Shown here: one piece after another, positions 31,587 to 41,880 of the stretch
Layout: the number at the start of each line of letters is the position of its first letter
Position numbering within the stretch: the first letter of the stretch is position 1
Assembly (NCBI GenBank): GCA_018105865.1
Contig: CM030869.1
Coordinates: forward strand, 5,735,525 to 5,799,524
Source: Metaphire vulgaris
Lineage: Eukaryota > Annelida > Clitellata > Crassiclitellata > Megascolecidae
Length of the DNA: 64,000 bases
Direction of reading: 5' to 3'
Translations under genes and position numbers: made by a program
The notes under the pieces: model-generated
Told to the model about the DNA's origin: nothing
What the model saw: the letters and a program-made list of their open reading frames with translations, nothing else
The model's database searches: none

Positions 31587-31729
31587 TTAATAGTTTTTAG
31601 GAACGGACACGAGTAGGCCCTATACGAGTTCGGGTACGGGTGCAGGTCTTTGCAACTCGTACCCGTACTAGAGATGTGCGGATACAGCAAAATGCCTACC
31701 CTACCCATACCCGTGCAAAAACTTCCACG

Positions 31730-31800
31730 TGATTAGGTGTCGCGTGATTAAGTGTCGGTGATTAAGTGTCGCGTGATTAAGTGTCGCGTGATTAAATGTC
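31730..31800. repeat. (GTGATTAAGTGTCGC)n array
   Basis: Five adjacent units of about 15 bases with small changes. No inverted partner was found nearby. Confidence 0.85.
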
Positions 31801-32321
31801 ACCAACCCGCGAAAGGGGTCTAATGGTCCGAAAGGTCTGAAAAAATGTAAATAAAAATTAGACATGTATATTTTTCATGTGAAAAATCTTAAAGTGCGAC
31901 AAGCCAAAAAGGTCATCAACAAATTCAACCCAGACAAGCTTATCGGCACCTTTTGTGTGTATTTTGTGCATTTTCAACAAGAAAAAGTTGGAAAAGCGAA
32001 AAGGATTTTAAACATGGGCATTCACCGATTTTTAGGAGCAAGATGACTGCTCAATTTATCCGCGAGAAATTGTTGAACATCAAAGGTGGTCCGCGAGGCA
32101 AAGGGTTATGAGAACCACCGCTCTATAATTGACCATAATTTACGCTGTATGTATGACGACGTTTGACTAAGACAGGAAATGTGAACAGATCGAGATTTAA
32201 GGTAAGATCGGAAACAGTCGTGAACTTTTCCAATATTCCAAACCAATAGGCCTAGAGAAAGTCGTCTGAGTACAATTGTGTTGCCTATAGACGGTGTCAT
32301 TAAATCGGGATCCCATTTTTG
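31801..32321. other. No recognisable gene
   Basis: Contains the phrase gacaagccaaaaaggtcatcaac, also seen inside the 22300-type hATs, and ggtccgcgaggcaaagggttatgagaacc, which resembles the TIR-proximal part of the 51942 hAT. Probably hAT remnants. Confidence 0.4.
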
Positions 32322-32736
32322 GGGGATGTCCATTAATTACGTGAGCAAAATAGGGGAGGGGTTTGAAAAAGTTTGACAGTTGTTGACAGGGGGAGGGAGT
32401 CAAGAGAAGTTGACGTCAACAATTTTGTTATAAATGATAAAAAATATGACATTTAATGGAATACTATTTATTACAAAGGAAAAAAACTGACAAGCAAAAA
32501 ACAAGGTCATCATCACCACCTTATGGCACTTGATGAACAAAAGAAAGGGAGAAATGTCTCATCGCCGAAAAAATAATAACCTTCTAAACTTTTTAAGGAG
32601 ACCCGTCGCTGATCTTAGTTAGATGTGTCAACAGTTTTTGACATGATTATAGGGGTCACTGAAAGTTGGCAGTTGTTGACAAGGGGAGGGGTCAAAAATT
32701 GCCCAAAAATTGTTGACATAATTAATGGGCAGCCCC
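32322..32736 (-). mobile_element. GGGGCTGTCC miniature transposon, copy B (inverted)
   Basis: The reverse complement aligns along its whole length with copy A (same order: ccctccccttgtcaac, ttcagt, the ggtgatga centre, gacgtcaacttctcttgac). The outer ends have drifted slightly (gggggatgtcc). About 415 bp. Confidence 0.8.
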
Positions 32737-32789
32737 TTGCTGGTTATAGCATTTCCAGATGAAAATTATTAAAGTCCATTTATTGTTAG

Positions 32790-32790
<1 letters not shown>

Positions 32791-32873
<83 letters not shown>
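32791..32873. repeat. (TTA)n microsatellite
   Basis: About 27 units with one TTAATA interruption. Confidence 0.9.
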
Positions 32874-32904
32874 TCAAATATGATCGGACAGACAACTAAG
32901 TGCA

Positions 32905-33067
32905 TCACTTCAGTCTCACTGACAGCTGTAATGTCACGTTTCTTGACTGTAACTGGGGCGCAAATTTGGTCATCTTGTAGGTTAACTGGTAGTACCAATG
33001 TAAAATGCTGCATTTAAAATCCAAATTTGGTCATCTTGTAGGTTAACTGGTAGTACCAATGTAAAAT
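32905..33067 (-). pseudogene. Unrecognised conserved peptide, copy 2, with tandem repeat
   Basis: Minus frame FTLVLPVNLQDDQICAPVTV then KKRDITAVSET, matching 25872-26069. The plus-strand segment ccaaatttggtcatcttgtag to gctgcattt is duplicated in tandem (about 57 bases). Function unknown. Confidence 0.45.
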
Positions 33068-33642
33068 GCTGCATTTTAAATCAAGTAGTTAAAACACCAG
33101 TATATGTTGGTTGCCAAATGCTAAAAGTCAGTAGGCCCTATATAATTATACAGCATAACAATTCTGCCATAGCCGGTGGCAAGTTGAGATGAGAAAGGAG
33201 GAGCCAGACGCCTATCCGCCCTCTCGTTATTTTGATGGACGTCAGGACGTGTCTTAAACTAGACGCAACACGCAAAAAGCAGCATATTTCTTTTTTGTAC
33301 AATTTATGCTCTCAATCTTCAAAGATTTCTAGTGGCTTCTGCTAAGTGTGAAACTCCGCTTTTTGTCTTTCCGTGTCTATCGAGGTCTGTCGGTCGGCAA
33401 CCTTTTGGACAGGGGGAGAGGGGCAAACAGTGTGGGCGGAGCTCCATGGAATTAAAAATTATGTCAAACTGTGTGTCACCAACAACAAGAAATTTAAGAC
33501 AATTTTAATATAAAACAAGGTTAATTATTTTACGAAAAGAATATAAGCTACTAAATATAACTAACAGAAAAATGCAAACAAAGTAAAATAAAGACAATTA
33601 CTTAAATCATCAATTGGGTCTAAACAAATCATGACAACTTAC
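33068..33642. other. Intron sequence, no element recognised
   Basis: Lies downstream of the C2-domain exon in the gene's direction. No further exon of the gene and no repeat family was recognised. Confidence 0.5.
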
Positions 33643-33865
33643 ACGTTGGACTCCAGTTGATTTGGGTCGATTATTGCGGAGCCCATTGGATCGTCGTTGA
33701 GACCTCTATCGTAGTCAAAAACCTTGACCTGAATGACCTTTGAGAGATCATCAATAGGAAGGCTGAATCTCTCATCCCATTTCGGATTGAGGTTCTTTAG
33801 AACTGTTCTACTTTTATAATACTGCCTGTTTCCAATCTTAAACTTTACGTATGGATCACTGGTTC
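33643..33865 (-). CDS. MCTP: MCTP-like gene, exon encoding most of the first C2 domain
   Basis: 223 bases. Preceded on the minus strand by the acceptor ttttcag and followed by the donor gtaagt (33642-33637). It reads GTSDPYVKFKIGNRQYYKSR, then NLNPKWDERFSLPI and VFDYDRGLNDDPMGSA. DPYVKF gives the first calcium-binding Asp and FDYDRGLNDD the other Asp cluster, the C2 pattern as it appears in MCTP proteins, which are ER and membrane-contact proteins with several C2 domains and two C-terminal membrane segments. It starts with two bases of a split Gly codon, fitting the exon at 43953, and ends in phase 2. The following exons were not found. Confidence 0.9.
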
Positions 33866-33899
33866 CTGAAAAACATCCACAATATTTGAGCAAATACAT

Positions 33900-34849
33900 G
33901 ATGATTCAAGTTAGAACGTTTGACAAAATTTAACTTTTGATTTTTCTGCCACCAAAGATTGTGATTTGTACATATATCATAGGCAATATTTACATGACAG
34001 CAACAACAGCCTCATTTATTAGGTGTTGAGACGCACTAAGAATATTCTGTCAGGGGTAGCGAACCTATGGCACGCGTACCACAGCCTACTCTGCTGGCAC
34101 GCTAATAAAATGTATTAAACTGTAATTTCCTTTACCATGGGCTCTCCATGTCTCAACATGGAAGCCACCCTCTCTCGTTGGGTTGAGCATTATGTAGAGA
34201 TCCTCAACCAACCGTCCGGTGTAGCGAAATAGTGTCCGCGAAACTGAACATCGGGCGGACATTCCGTTTCGAAATAAATCATCCGGCCAGGTTGGCATAT
34301 TTCGTCCGTGTAAGAAATAATCATTAATGTCCGCCGATTGAAATATTTCGTCCGTGTACGACCGCTTTAAAAACGCATCCATTTCTAAATAGAGACTTCA
34401 GTTTGAATTTAGACACGTGATGCGATGTTCTTGGTTGTTATTAGCAACCATTTTCAACCGTTATACACATGGTACATGGTATGTATACATGGTATCTACA
34501 ACTGAAATAGGAGAATGATCCGTCTATAAACGTTTAATATAATATGAACCTATGCATATATACTGTTGTAGTATATACTAAAAATGGATTAAATAACTAT
34601 ACTTGTATTAGCAATAAAGATAAGTAGAGTTAGTTGAGTGATTCATTGACTGATATATTGATTTATATATTTCTCACTTTCTAATCATCCATTTATTTCA
34701 AGGACAGACTTATTATAAGTTTGGTTGTCCAGGTTTGGTCGTCCAGGTTGGCATATTTCGTTCGAATAATACGGACGACCAATAATAATCTGGACGACCA
34801 AACCTGGAAGTTAGACGAATTATTATCATAACACCGGCACGCAGTACCC
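33900..34849. other. Intron with hAT end and CGTCCGTG-type words
   Basis: caggggtagcgaacctatggc at about 34051 resembles a common hAT end, with no partner found. At 34200-34375 and 34725-34830, words such as ggcatatttcgtccgtg, gcggacatt and gtccaggttggc recur. The tail of this zone (gacgaccaaacctgg) inverts its start. Confidence 0.5.
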
Positions 34850-34940
34850 GCTGCTGGATGATACTGCAACCCGCGCAACCTTCGGAAGAACCGACGCTAG
34901 CCGAGGTAAAGAATGCAATATGGCAATATGCCGACTTAAG
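34850..34940 (+). pseudogene. RTE-like LINE, piece before the word-array insertion
   Basis: The plus frame gives QPSEEPTLAEVKNAI, the conserved start of the RT region of RTE-type LINEs. It is interrupted in ccgacttaag, which reappears after the insertion, where the frame continues as KNGKAPGVDGIPTELLKCAI. Confidence 0.8.
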
Positions 34941-35527
34941 GGTGACCGGAAGATTCGGTACCGGAAGATTCGGGACGGAAGATTCGGGACGGAAGATTCG
35001 GTACCGGAAAATTCGGTACCGGTCACGGAAGATTCGGTACCGTTGGGTGCGCGGGGCCCGCTGGGGCTCATGCCACCTTATTGCCCTCGTGGGGTGGGCG
35101 GATAAGACCGTTCTAACGCGAGGGAGGGAAATAACGGCGAGCTACGATAGTAATCGCACGGCGGGTGAGAGCGGCCCGGGAGCCGTTGAATCGGGTCAAT
35201 TTTCCCTCCGGAAACGCCTAGCTTAAATCCTGCCTTGCTTTACATGTAAAACGTACTACCGTAGCATATCATCTATTTTGGGCCTTTTCTAGAAGGTCGC
35301 ATTAAACAGCTCAAGTTCCCTGCACATATTGGGAGTTTAAAATCTGTTTACATCCATTATGTCGCCGGGATGAGCAAAAGCGCGCCTGAACGCTGGGTAT
35401 CCGCTAATGACGCGTGACAGTTAAAGCAGACAAATATCAGCTTCAGGTGAGGCGTCATCTTATGTGTATGTCGAACCGGTACCGAATTATCCGGTACCGA
35501 ATCTTCCAGTACCGAATCTTCCGGGAA
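34941..35527. mobile_element. Word-array transposon (GGAAGATTCGGTACC) with 10-bp target duplication
   Basis: 587 bp. The left end (34941-35045) carries six or seven ggaagattcggtacc-type words, and the right end (35470-35527) carries the reverse form ggtaccgaatcttcc three times. Flanks are the identical 10-mer ccgacttaag (34931-34940 and 35528-35537). Joining the flanks restores an RTE-like protein block. A 10-bp duplication is compatible with a Mutator-like transposase, but no coding sequence is present. Confidence 0.8.
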
Positions 35528-35537
35528 CCGACTTAAG

Positions 35538-35636
35538 AATGGCAAAGCACCTGGTGTTGATGGTATCCCAACTGAATTGCTAAAGTGTGCGATAGGCCTT
35601 ACTGCCAATATACTGCACTCAAAGAGTTTGGAGGTC
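35538..35636 (+). pseudogene. RTE-like LINE, piece after the insertion
   Basis: Reads KNGKAPGVDGIPTELLKCAI then GLTANILHS, the block that follows AEVKNAI in RTE-type RT. It is cut off at 35636 by the 3' end of an antisense L2. Confidence 0.85.
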
Positions 35637-36409
35637 AAGTAAAGTAAGTAAAGTAAAATCTCGTGGATTTCTATAGCGCCTTGGAAAACAGCACAACAGT
35701 AGCTGCTTATTCGTAGGCGCTCAGCCTTTCTTTGAATAGCTATGGGAAAGGTATTTGATCAGCCAGACAATAGTCAACATCCGAAGGGCAGTGAGGTTAG
35801 GTTATTACAGCTATGGAAGAAATGATTTAAGAAAAGGAAGGATTTAAGTTTAGACCTGAACTCTTGAGGAGGTAGTGCAGGAATTATAGAAATGGAGACT
35901 CAGATTTTATTGTTTGAAAGTGTCCAAGTGTGCGAAGGGAAGCTGGTTTCGAGTTCCAAAGTTAAGGTGAGGCGTATGAGAAGGCACGGTTGCAAATTTT
36001 TAGGGATGACTTATTCAGCGGGCGTGACAGAGAGAGATGATATGACGAACGTGTGGGTCGAGGAGGTTGAGGGGTTAATAGTGATCTATGGTAGACAGGT
36101 TTTGATGACTGAAGTGAGCTATGTGTAAATGTTATTATCTTATATTGGATACTTTCTGTTATTTTAAGCCAATGTAACGATTTTAGTATGGGTGAAATAT
36201 GGGAGAATTTAGGTGATATAGTAACAGCACGAGCCAATGCATTTTGTATTGATTGCAATTTGTTGACGGAAGCTTTGGGAAGGTTATAGTAGAGGGAGTT
36301 ACAGTAATCTAATTTGGAGTGGACTATAGAGGTGGCGATTGTGGAGGCAGTTCTCATATCGAGGCAAGGACGTAGGCGATGATGGTCACGAATATGAACA
36401 AAGCAGGCT
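35637..36409 (-). mobile_element. L2-like LINE 3' half
   Basis: The minus frame at 36357 gives SIVHSKLDYCNSLYYNLPKA, LARAVTISPKFSHISPILKSLHWLKI and RPLNKSSLKICNRAFSYASP. The 3' UTR ends in aaatctcgtggatttctatagcgcc and a short ACTTT-type tail at 35637. It is the same subfamily as 6490-7340 and 48695-49795. Confidence 0.85.
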
Positions 36410-37680
36410 TTTATTATTATTATTATTTCTAGACAATTTCTCCAGCGCAGTAAACAAGGCTAAGGCCTACGACAAAAGCGCTTTGACATAAATTCTATCA
36501 ATAAAATCCGATATTAAATAAGTGTGTTTTTAAGTTCCTAAGAAAGGATTCCGCAGAGACAGCTTCCAACACAACATCAGGTAACGAATTCCAAAGTAAC
36601 GGATTCCCTTTGGAGAATGACCTTTCTCCAAACTTGGAGGTCTTTGACGGAGGAGGGACAAGCAGTAGGACTCGACGACTCGACCGAAGCTTCATTCTCG
36701 ACTCATTTGACGTCGTTCGCTGCACCAGCGCACTCAGATATTCTGGGCAGTGTGGGTCATAAAGGGCTCGGAAAGTGAGCCAACAACGCTTGAAAACAAT
36801 ACGCTGTTGAACGCGTAACCAGTGGAGGCGATCTCTCAGCAGTGGCGTGATGTGGTCATTCCAGCGACAACCGAAGACCACTCGTGCAGCCAGATTCAGT
36901 ACGGACTGAAGTCGATTTAGCTTGTTTTCCGGTAGGCCTAGCAAGACACTGTTACAGTAGTCCATTCTTGACAAGACGAAGGCCCGTACAAGCTGAACGG
37001 CTGCACTCACCGTTAGGTAGCGCCGAACCAGCTTGACCCTCCGTATCTGGTAATGACAGCATCGGATAACGTTGTTGGTGTGTGCATCAAACGATAGTGT
37101 TTCGTCCAAAAGCACACCTAAGAGACGCACACTCGCCACAGGAACAATAGTGGCATCACCCACGGTGAAAGGGATTCGACTCAACAACTTCCTTCTTCCT
37201 GGAGTGCTGAACCAGAGGAATTCCGTCTTGTCCGGATTCAATGCCAGACGATTTTCTTCTGTCCATCTGATGATTGCAGATATGCAATTTGTGAAGGACA
37301 TCCGAAGTCGCTCTGTATCCGACGGCATGCACGAGGAATAAATTTGCGCATCGTCAGCATAGGAGTGCGATGACAAGCCAAAAGCCTTGACGATTGAGCT
37401 AATGTCCGCAACGTATAAGATGAAAAGTAAGGGACCCAGGACTGATCCTTGCGGAACTCCATGGTGGACTTGGCTCTTCTGGGACATTAGACCATTACAC
37501 CATACAGCTTGTGTTCTTCCGATGAGGTAGCTCCTCATCCACTGAAGTGACTGGCCTGCCAGTCCATACGATGTTTCAAGCCGACGGATGAGAATCTGAT
37601 GATCGACTGTGTCAAAAGCAGCCGAGAGATCGAGCAGGCAGAGAAGTGCAACTCGCCCATTTGCAGTTGGGAGATTGTGA
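36410..37680 (-). mobile_element. L2-like LINE with intact RT C-terminal half
   Basis: The 3' end has a short TTA tail at 36410-36427. The coding part is uninterrupted from 37676 to 36498, and 5' truncation is within RT motif A. It is joined 5' to another L2 piece. Confidence 0.9.
36498..37676 (-). pseudogene. L2-like RT, motif A to stop, uninterrupted
   Basis: LLDLSAAFDTVDHQILI (motif A), VHHGVPQGSVLGPLLFILYV (B), HSYADDAQIYSSC (C, intact), NRLALNPDKTEFLWFS, VRLLGVLLDETLSF, VLSRMDYCNSVLLGLPE, HITPLLRDRLHWLRV, FGERSFSKGNPLLWNSLPDVV and LKTHLFNIGFY then stop. About 390 codons without a lesion that I can see. The endonuclease and RT fingers are missing, so it is a dead 5'-truncated copy, probably a young one. 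Confidence 0.9.
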
Positions 37681-37683
37681 TTT

Positions 37684-37985
37684 GAAGTTTAGAAAGGAAT
37701 CAAATTTGAATCCGAGATTTCTTGCAGTTGGAACAGGAGTTATTGTGGTGTCAGGAGCCAAAACTAGCTTAGGATTGTCAATTTTTTGAGCTGTTGAAGA
37801 AACTCAGTCTTAGATGGGTTGAGAGCGAGGAGATTAGATGACATCCATGCAGAGATTGAGGAGAATGCAGTTTCAAGCTTAGCGATAGATGCATCAAATG
37901 AAGGAGATGAGAAGGAAAGGAATAGCTGAGTGTCATCAGCATAGAGTTGGTGATTTAAATTGAGGGAATTAATTAAAGACGAAAG
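37684..37985 (-). pseudogene. L2-like RT motif C fragment
   Basis: NSLNLNHQLYADDTQLFLSF, then WMSSNLLALNPSKTEFL. Intact YADD. A short piece between the neighbouring L2 copy and the plus-strand RTE-like LINE. Confidence 0.8.
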
Positions 37986-38513
37986 CGAGGTATGGTCAAA
38001 TACCAGTGGCATGGAAAGACGGCATTATTGTTTCGCTGTAGCCTAAAGGGCAAAAGACCCCGGAATGAATGCAAGAGTTATCGTCCGATTACACTGCTTT
38101 CGGTACCCGGCAAAGTCTTTGCACATGTCCTGTTAGCTTGGATGCAACAATTACTGAACAAAGTTCGTCGACCACAGCAATCTGGGTTTACTCGCAGTAG
38201 ATATACACTGGACGCCATCCTTGCTGTGCGTCTTTTATCAGAGGTGCATCGCCAGTTTCGCAATCCACTGACTGTTGCTTATATTGACCTCAAGGCGGTC
38301 TTTGACTCCGTGGACAGGAAAGCATTCTGGAAAGCCTTGGCAGGCTGTGGAATTCCCAAAATCCTGTTAGATCTAATTAAGGAGCTTCGCACCGGTGCCA
38401 CAAGCCAGATCCACCTTGACAAACATATCTCTGGAAAATTCCACACTACATCTGAAGTCAGGCACGGTTGTATCTTGGCCCCGCTTTATTTTGCTGTGCT
38501 AATAAGGACTATA

Positions 38514-39067
38514 CATGGAAGCCTAGTCTATTAGCATCTGGAAGGTCAACTGCAGGCAACCACCAAAGTCGGCCTAAGTTGGTCAACGATCTAAACTGCT
38601 TAAGAAATCAGCGTTTCTGCGAATTTTCATGTAATTTTCGATGTTATTCAACTTGCAATAGCTCGAGTTCTATGAAAGCTAAAAAGATGAGGTATACACC
38701 AATGTTTTGTATTTTTATTCCTATTTCAAACCATCTGTGCAAAAATTTAAAACATATGCGAGGGGATCCACTTTCCGGTTTAAAACAAACCCTCCCTCAA
38801 ACTTTTTTTGGGTTCCAAGCTGTGTAGCAAAACATTTTGAGTAGTAACCTATCTTTGGCGACCGACAAAGTTGTGGGGAAATGTAATTAAAACAAAATAA
38901 ATCAAAAATGTTGACAATCGGACTGTATTTGGTTGAGATATCGTCTCCATGCCCCGAGCACCCTCTGTCGCAACCACAAGAATTATGCTCATTGATTGCC
39001 TAAGTTAGTCAAATTCTTAAATTCTCTGCCCAACGTTGACCTTCCAGGTTCTAATAAACTAGGCTTC
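38514..39067. mobile_element. Inverted-repeat DNA transposon inside the RTE-like LINE
   Basis: The left end ggaagcctagtctattag..ctggaaggtcaac is mirrored at the right by gttgaccttccagg..ctaataaactaggcttc. The interior (ttcatgtaattttcg, aggtatacaccaa, gcgaggggatccacttt) also occurs, diverged, at 61690-62010. No ORF. The exact duplication is uncertain because actat/ctatgg recurs at the borders. Confidence 0.75.
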
Positions 39068-39230
39068 TATGGACTATATCATGAACTGGGTTGTCGCTGG
39101 AGACATGGGCGTTCATTTGAGAGATTACAAATTTACGGATTTCAATTACGCTGACGATGCTGCTATTTTCGATGAAAGGAACGAGAAGCTTCGAGATATC
39201 CTACTGCGGATGGAAACTTATGCCTCCAAT

Positions 39231-39587
39231 CAGAGCCGCTTTTAAGCATGTGCATGCGGTGCACACATGCACAGGGGTCCCCACAAAATAGGGCCCTCCA
39301 CATAAATGGGTGAAATTTTTTTACGAGAATAAACATCAAGTAGCTTATTTATTTACTTGGCATCAGTGGCAAGTTTTAATTATCCAAACTCTAAAATTTA
39401 ATTATAAATTCTAATATAGTATACAATGTGGTTATTGGTTAAATCTGCATTATTCATTTTCTTTGGTTTGGCCTTTATGTACATCGTTCTGTCATTTTGT
39501 TCGTCATCGTTGTGTACCGTTTACGAACATTCTATAGGGCCTCCACATTTTTATCTACACAAAGCCTCCACTTCTTTAAATGCCTTG
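39231..39587. mobile_element. hAT miniature inside the RTE-like LINE
   Basis: 357 bp from cagagccgcttttaa to aaatgccttg. The flanks share cctccaat (39223-39230 and 39588-39595). Removing it joins METYASN to FGFHISWAKT, restoring the LINE frame. Confidence 0.8.
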
Positions 39588-39844
39588 CCTCCAATTTCGG
39601 CTTTCACATCTCGTGGGCTAAAACAATGACCCAAAACATCGGCTTTGGTCACATTCAGACATTATTATATATGTTACAGGCAATGTGTATAATAAGTCAT
39701 TTCACGAAATGACTAAAAGTTTCAGTCATTTCGTGAAATGCCCCATATAGGGTCAGTGGTTTCATGAAATGACTAAAAAACCAGTCATTTCATGCAATGA
39801 CTAACTTTTCCAACGATTTATTTAACACTTTGCCTGATTCACTT

Positions 39845-40014
39845 GAGTAGCAATGGCAACATTGCGATAGTAACCATAGGTTCGGCGGAAGAGACTGGCC
39901 ACCGTCCGCCGATGTATGGCTTAGCCACCTATGGGCTGCTGGCTACTAAATACGGGGATCAGCACCGGACCCTACGGGCGTGAGCCTACGGGTTAAAAAC
40001 TTTACTTTACTTTA
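39845..40014 (+). mobile_element. 170-base SINE-like insertion in the foldback arm
   Basis: Flanked by the identical 11-mer ctgattcactt (39834-39844 and 40015-40025) and absent from the opposite arm. It has a GC-rich body (ggcggaagagactggccacc...ggatcagcaccgg) and ends in tttactttacttta, a short tandem tail. This is the layout of a SINE or of a very short LINE-mobilised RNA. No clear pol III boxes. Confidence 0.75.
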
Positions 40015-40070
40015 CTGATTCACTTAATTGCATAAAGCCGTTGAACACTGACCGCTATTCACGCTAATAT

Positions 40071-40176
40071 ATCTTTATCTTCTTGACGACTTCTATAGCG
40101 CCGTACGCACGATGAAGGTCGAAGTCAAAGGCGCTTTGACATACGATGGCATGCCGATGGCGAATCCCATAATTAT
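40071..40176 (-). mobile_element. L2-like 3'-end scrap in the foldback arm
   Basis: About 105 bases with the L2 3' module (ttctatagcgccgtacgcacgatgaaggtcgaagtcaaaggcgctttgaca), missing from the right arm of the foldback. The border word aatcccata occurs on both sides of the end. Confidence 0.7.
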
Positions 40177-40744
40177 AATCCCATAAGACAACACAATAAA
40201 TATTTAAATCAATATAACATTATAATATTGCATAATACAGTGCAGCATGAGTCCAGGTGTGGAGGTCAAGGGTATCTGAAGTGTAATTGTCTTGGCAAAT
40301 AAAAATGTCAAACAAATCGATGTAAGTGCTTTACAGTTGCGTGCAACAGCAACAGCTCCATTACTTGTCCAAATAAACATTGAACTGAACTAGTGACAAA
40401 ATGAACTAGTAACATATTTACATTAAAACTTTTCTCATTTCTCGTTCTTCTATCACATTTTAACATGGCTTTATGCAATATTATAATGTTATATTGATTT
40501 AAATATTTATTGTGTTGTCTTATGGGATTATATTAGCGTGAATAGCGGTCAGTGTTCAACGGCTTTGTGCAATTAAGCGGATCAGGCAAAGTGTGAAATA
40601 AAGTGTGAAATAAAGCGTGAAATAAATCGTTGGAAAAGTTAGTCATTGCATGAAACCACTGACCCTATGGGGCATTTCACGAAATGACAAACTTTTAGTC
40701 ATTTCGTGAAATGACTGATTACACACGTTGCCTGTAACATATAT

Positions 40745-41086
40745 AACAAAAATATACATATATAGCAGATATAATATATAATCTATACAATATATATTAT
40801 ATATATAATATATAACAATATATACCCCAAAATTGATACCTCCAAATCAAATTCCTGGCTATGCCCCTGAAAGCGTTGTGTTAAAATGCATCTGACGTCA
40901 GCATGTTTGCTTCAGCATTTTACACTATTTATGCAGTGCTAAAATTCAGCTTGTTTATTAAGCATGCCTACTTTAGCGATTTACATTATAAGTCTAGGTT
41001 CAAAACTAACACACAGTCGTTAAACGGCAATATTTGGTCATATTATAAATTTTTGTCATTTTCAGAATCGGCATACGTGAAATATA
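40745..41086. other. AT-rich intron sequence
   Basis: atata/tatata-rich to 40830, then unremarkable sequence. No gene recognised. Confidence 0.5.
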
Positions 41087-41472
41087 CAGGGTGTCTACGA
41101 AAAAAACCCCCCGCCAGAAAAACTTTGATTTCTTAAAAGTTCCTAAATATATTTTTATCACAATTGCCACACTTGTGCAGCACATATTTCCCCACCTTTC
41201 TGCAAATTTTCATCTCATTTGCATGGAAGGTGGCCATTTTGTGAGATATCAAAGTCAAACTTCGATTTTTACTACTCAGTCGCAGCATGACAGGCCTAAA
41301 TATCTATAGCTTCACATAAATTTCGCTTCATGTCAATTTTGGTGGTATTAGTAGCAGTTGTTGTTGTTGTTCCAGTAGTAGTAGTAAAGTTTAAATCGAA
41401 TGCAATTTTGTAAACATGTTTTTAAACTCACAGAATTCGACATAACAATAGAAGTTTACTTAAATTTTTAAA

Positions 41473-41598
41473 ATGGGTAAAATATCGAATGAAGATAAGA
41501 TGCGAATTCAGACATTGCGGGAGCTTGGCTTTGGATACCGAACAATTTTTGCAATTAAGGTTATGATTAGGGCTAGGGTTTGCAATTATGTCCGATAA
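41473..41598 (+). pseudogene. Tc1/mariner-like transposase N-terminal fragment
   Basis: 41 codons: MGKISNEDKMRIQTLRELGF then GYRTIFAIK before drifting out. The S-NEDK-RIQTLRE-G pattern is the first helix-turn-helix start of IS630/Tc1/mariner-type transposases. The DDE catalytic part is absent, as expected for an internally deleted copy. Confidence 0.7.
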
Positions 41599-41880
41599 CC
41601 ATCTTGAACAATTGTGGTTTAAGTTGAAATTTCTAGACAAACAATAAAATTTTGTCTGTTGATTCGTAAAAATAGAATTTTTAATTTGATATCTCACAAA
41701 ATGGCTACCTTACATGCAAATGAGATGAAAATTGGAAGAACGGTGAGGAAATATGCGCTGCACAAGTGTGGCAATTTTGATAAAAATATATTTAGGAACT
41801 TTTAAGCACTTTTAAGTGGTAAAAGAAAGGGAGGGTTCAATTGCTCTGGCACTCCGTGCATAAATTCAACAGATGGGAAA

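Larger units (their letters stand above)
30223..31672. mobile_element. Probable hAT with GGGTAC words
   Basis: The left end reads tagagatgtacgggta, close to the cagagatgtagcaagta end of the CAAGTA family. Arrays of gggtac/gtaccc words lie at 30223-30272, 30461-30560 and 31610-31672. At 31673 another tagagatgtgcggata begins, so a second left end follows. A 188-base L2 piece and a GGGGCTGTCC element lie inside. Right end and target duplication are unresolved. Confidence 0.55.
37990..39666 (+). mobile_element. RTE-like LINE carrying two DNA transposons
   Basis: RT homology is in three blocks: 38010-38513 (SYRPITLLSVPGKVFAHVLL, QSGFTRSRYTLDAIL, VAYIDLKAVFDSVDRKAF), 39068-39230 (MDYIMNWVVAGDMGV, FNYADDAAIFDERNEKL) and 39596-39666 (FGFHISWAKTMTQNIGFGHIQ). 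The gaps are an inverted-repeat element and a hAT miniature. The third block is cut by the foldback element at 39667. Confidence 0.85.
39667..40744. mobile_element. Foldback element with 270-base inverted arms
   Basis: Ends gttacaggcaa...gtcatttcacgaaatgacta on the left are mirrored by tagtcatttcgtgaaatgac...ttgcctgtaac on the right. The right arm (40471-40738) is the reverse complement of the left arm (39673-40235) once two later insertions in the left arm are removed. The loop is 40236-40470. atatat flanks both ends. Each arm also has an internal perfect hairpin of the word catttcgtgaaatg. No coding sequence, superfamily not recognised. Confidence 0.85.

Noticed and set aside
34858..35226. 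Arg/Gly/Tyr-rich ORF of 122 codons across the GGAAGATTCGG array
   Set aside because: It fuses an RTE-like LINE start to translated repeat words. The true LINE frame continues after 35537.
36498..37676. An active LINE
   Set aside because: The RT half is open, but endonuclease and RT fingers are missing by 5' truncation, so it cannot retrotranspose itself.
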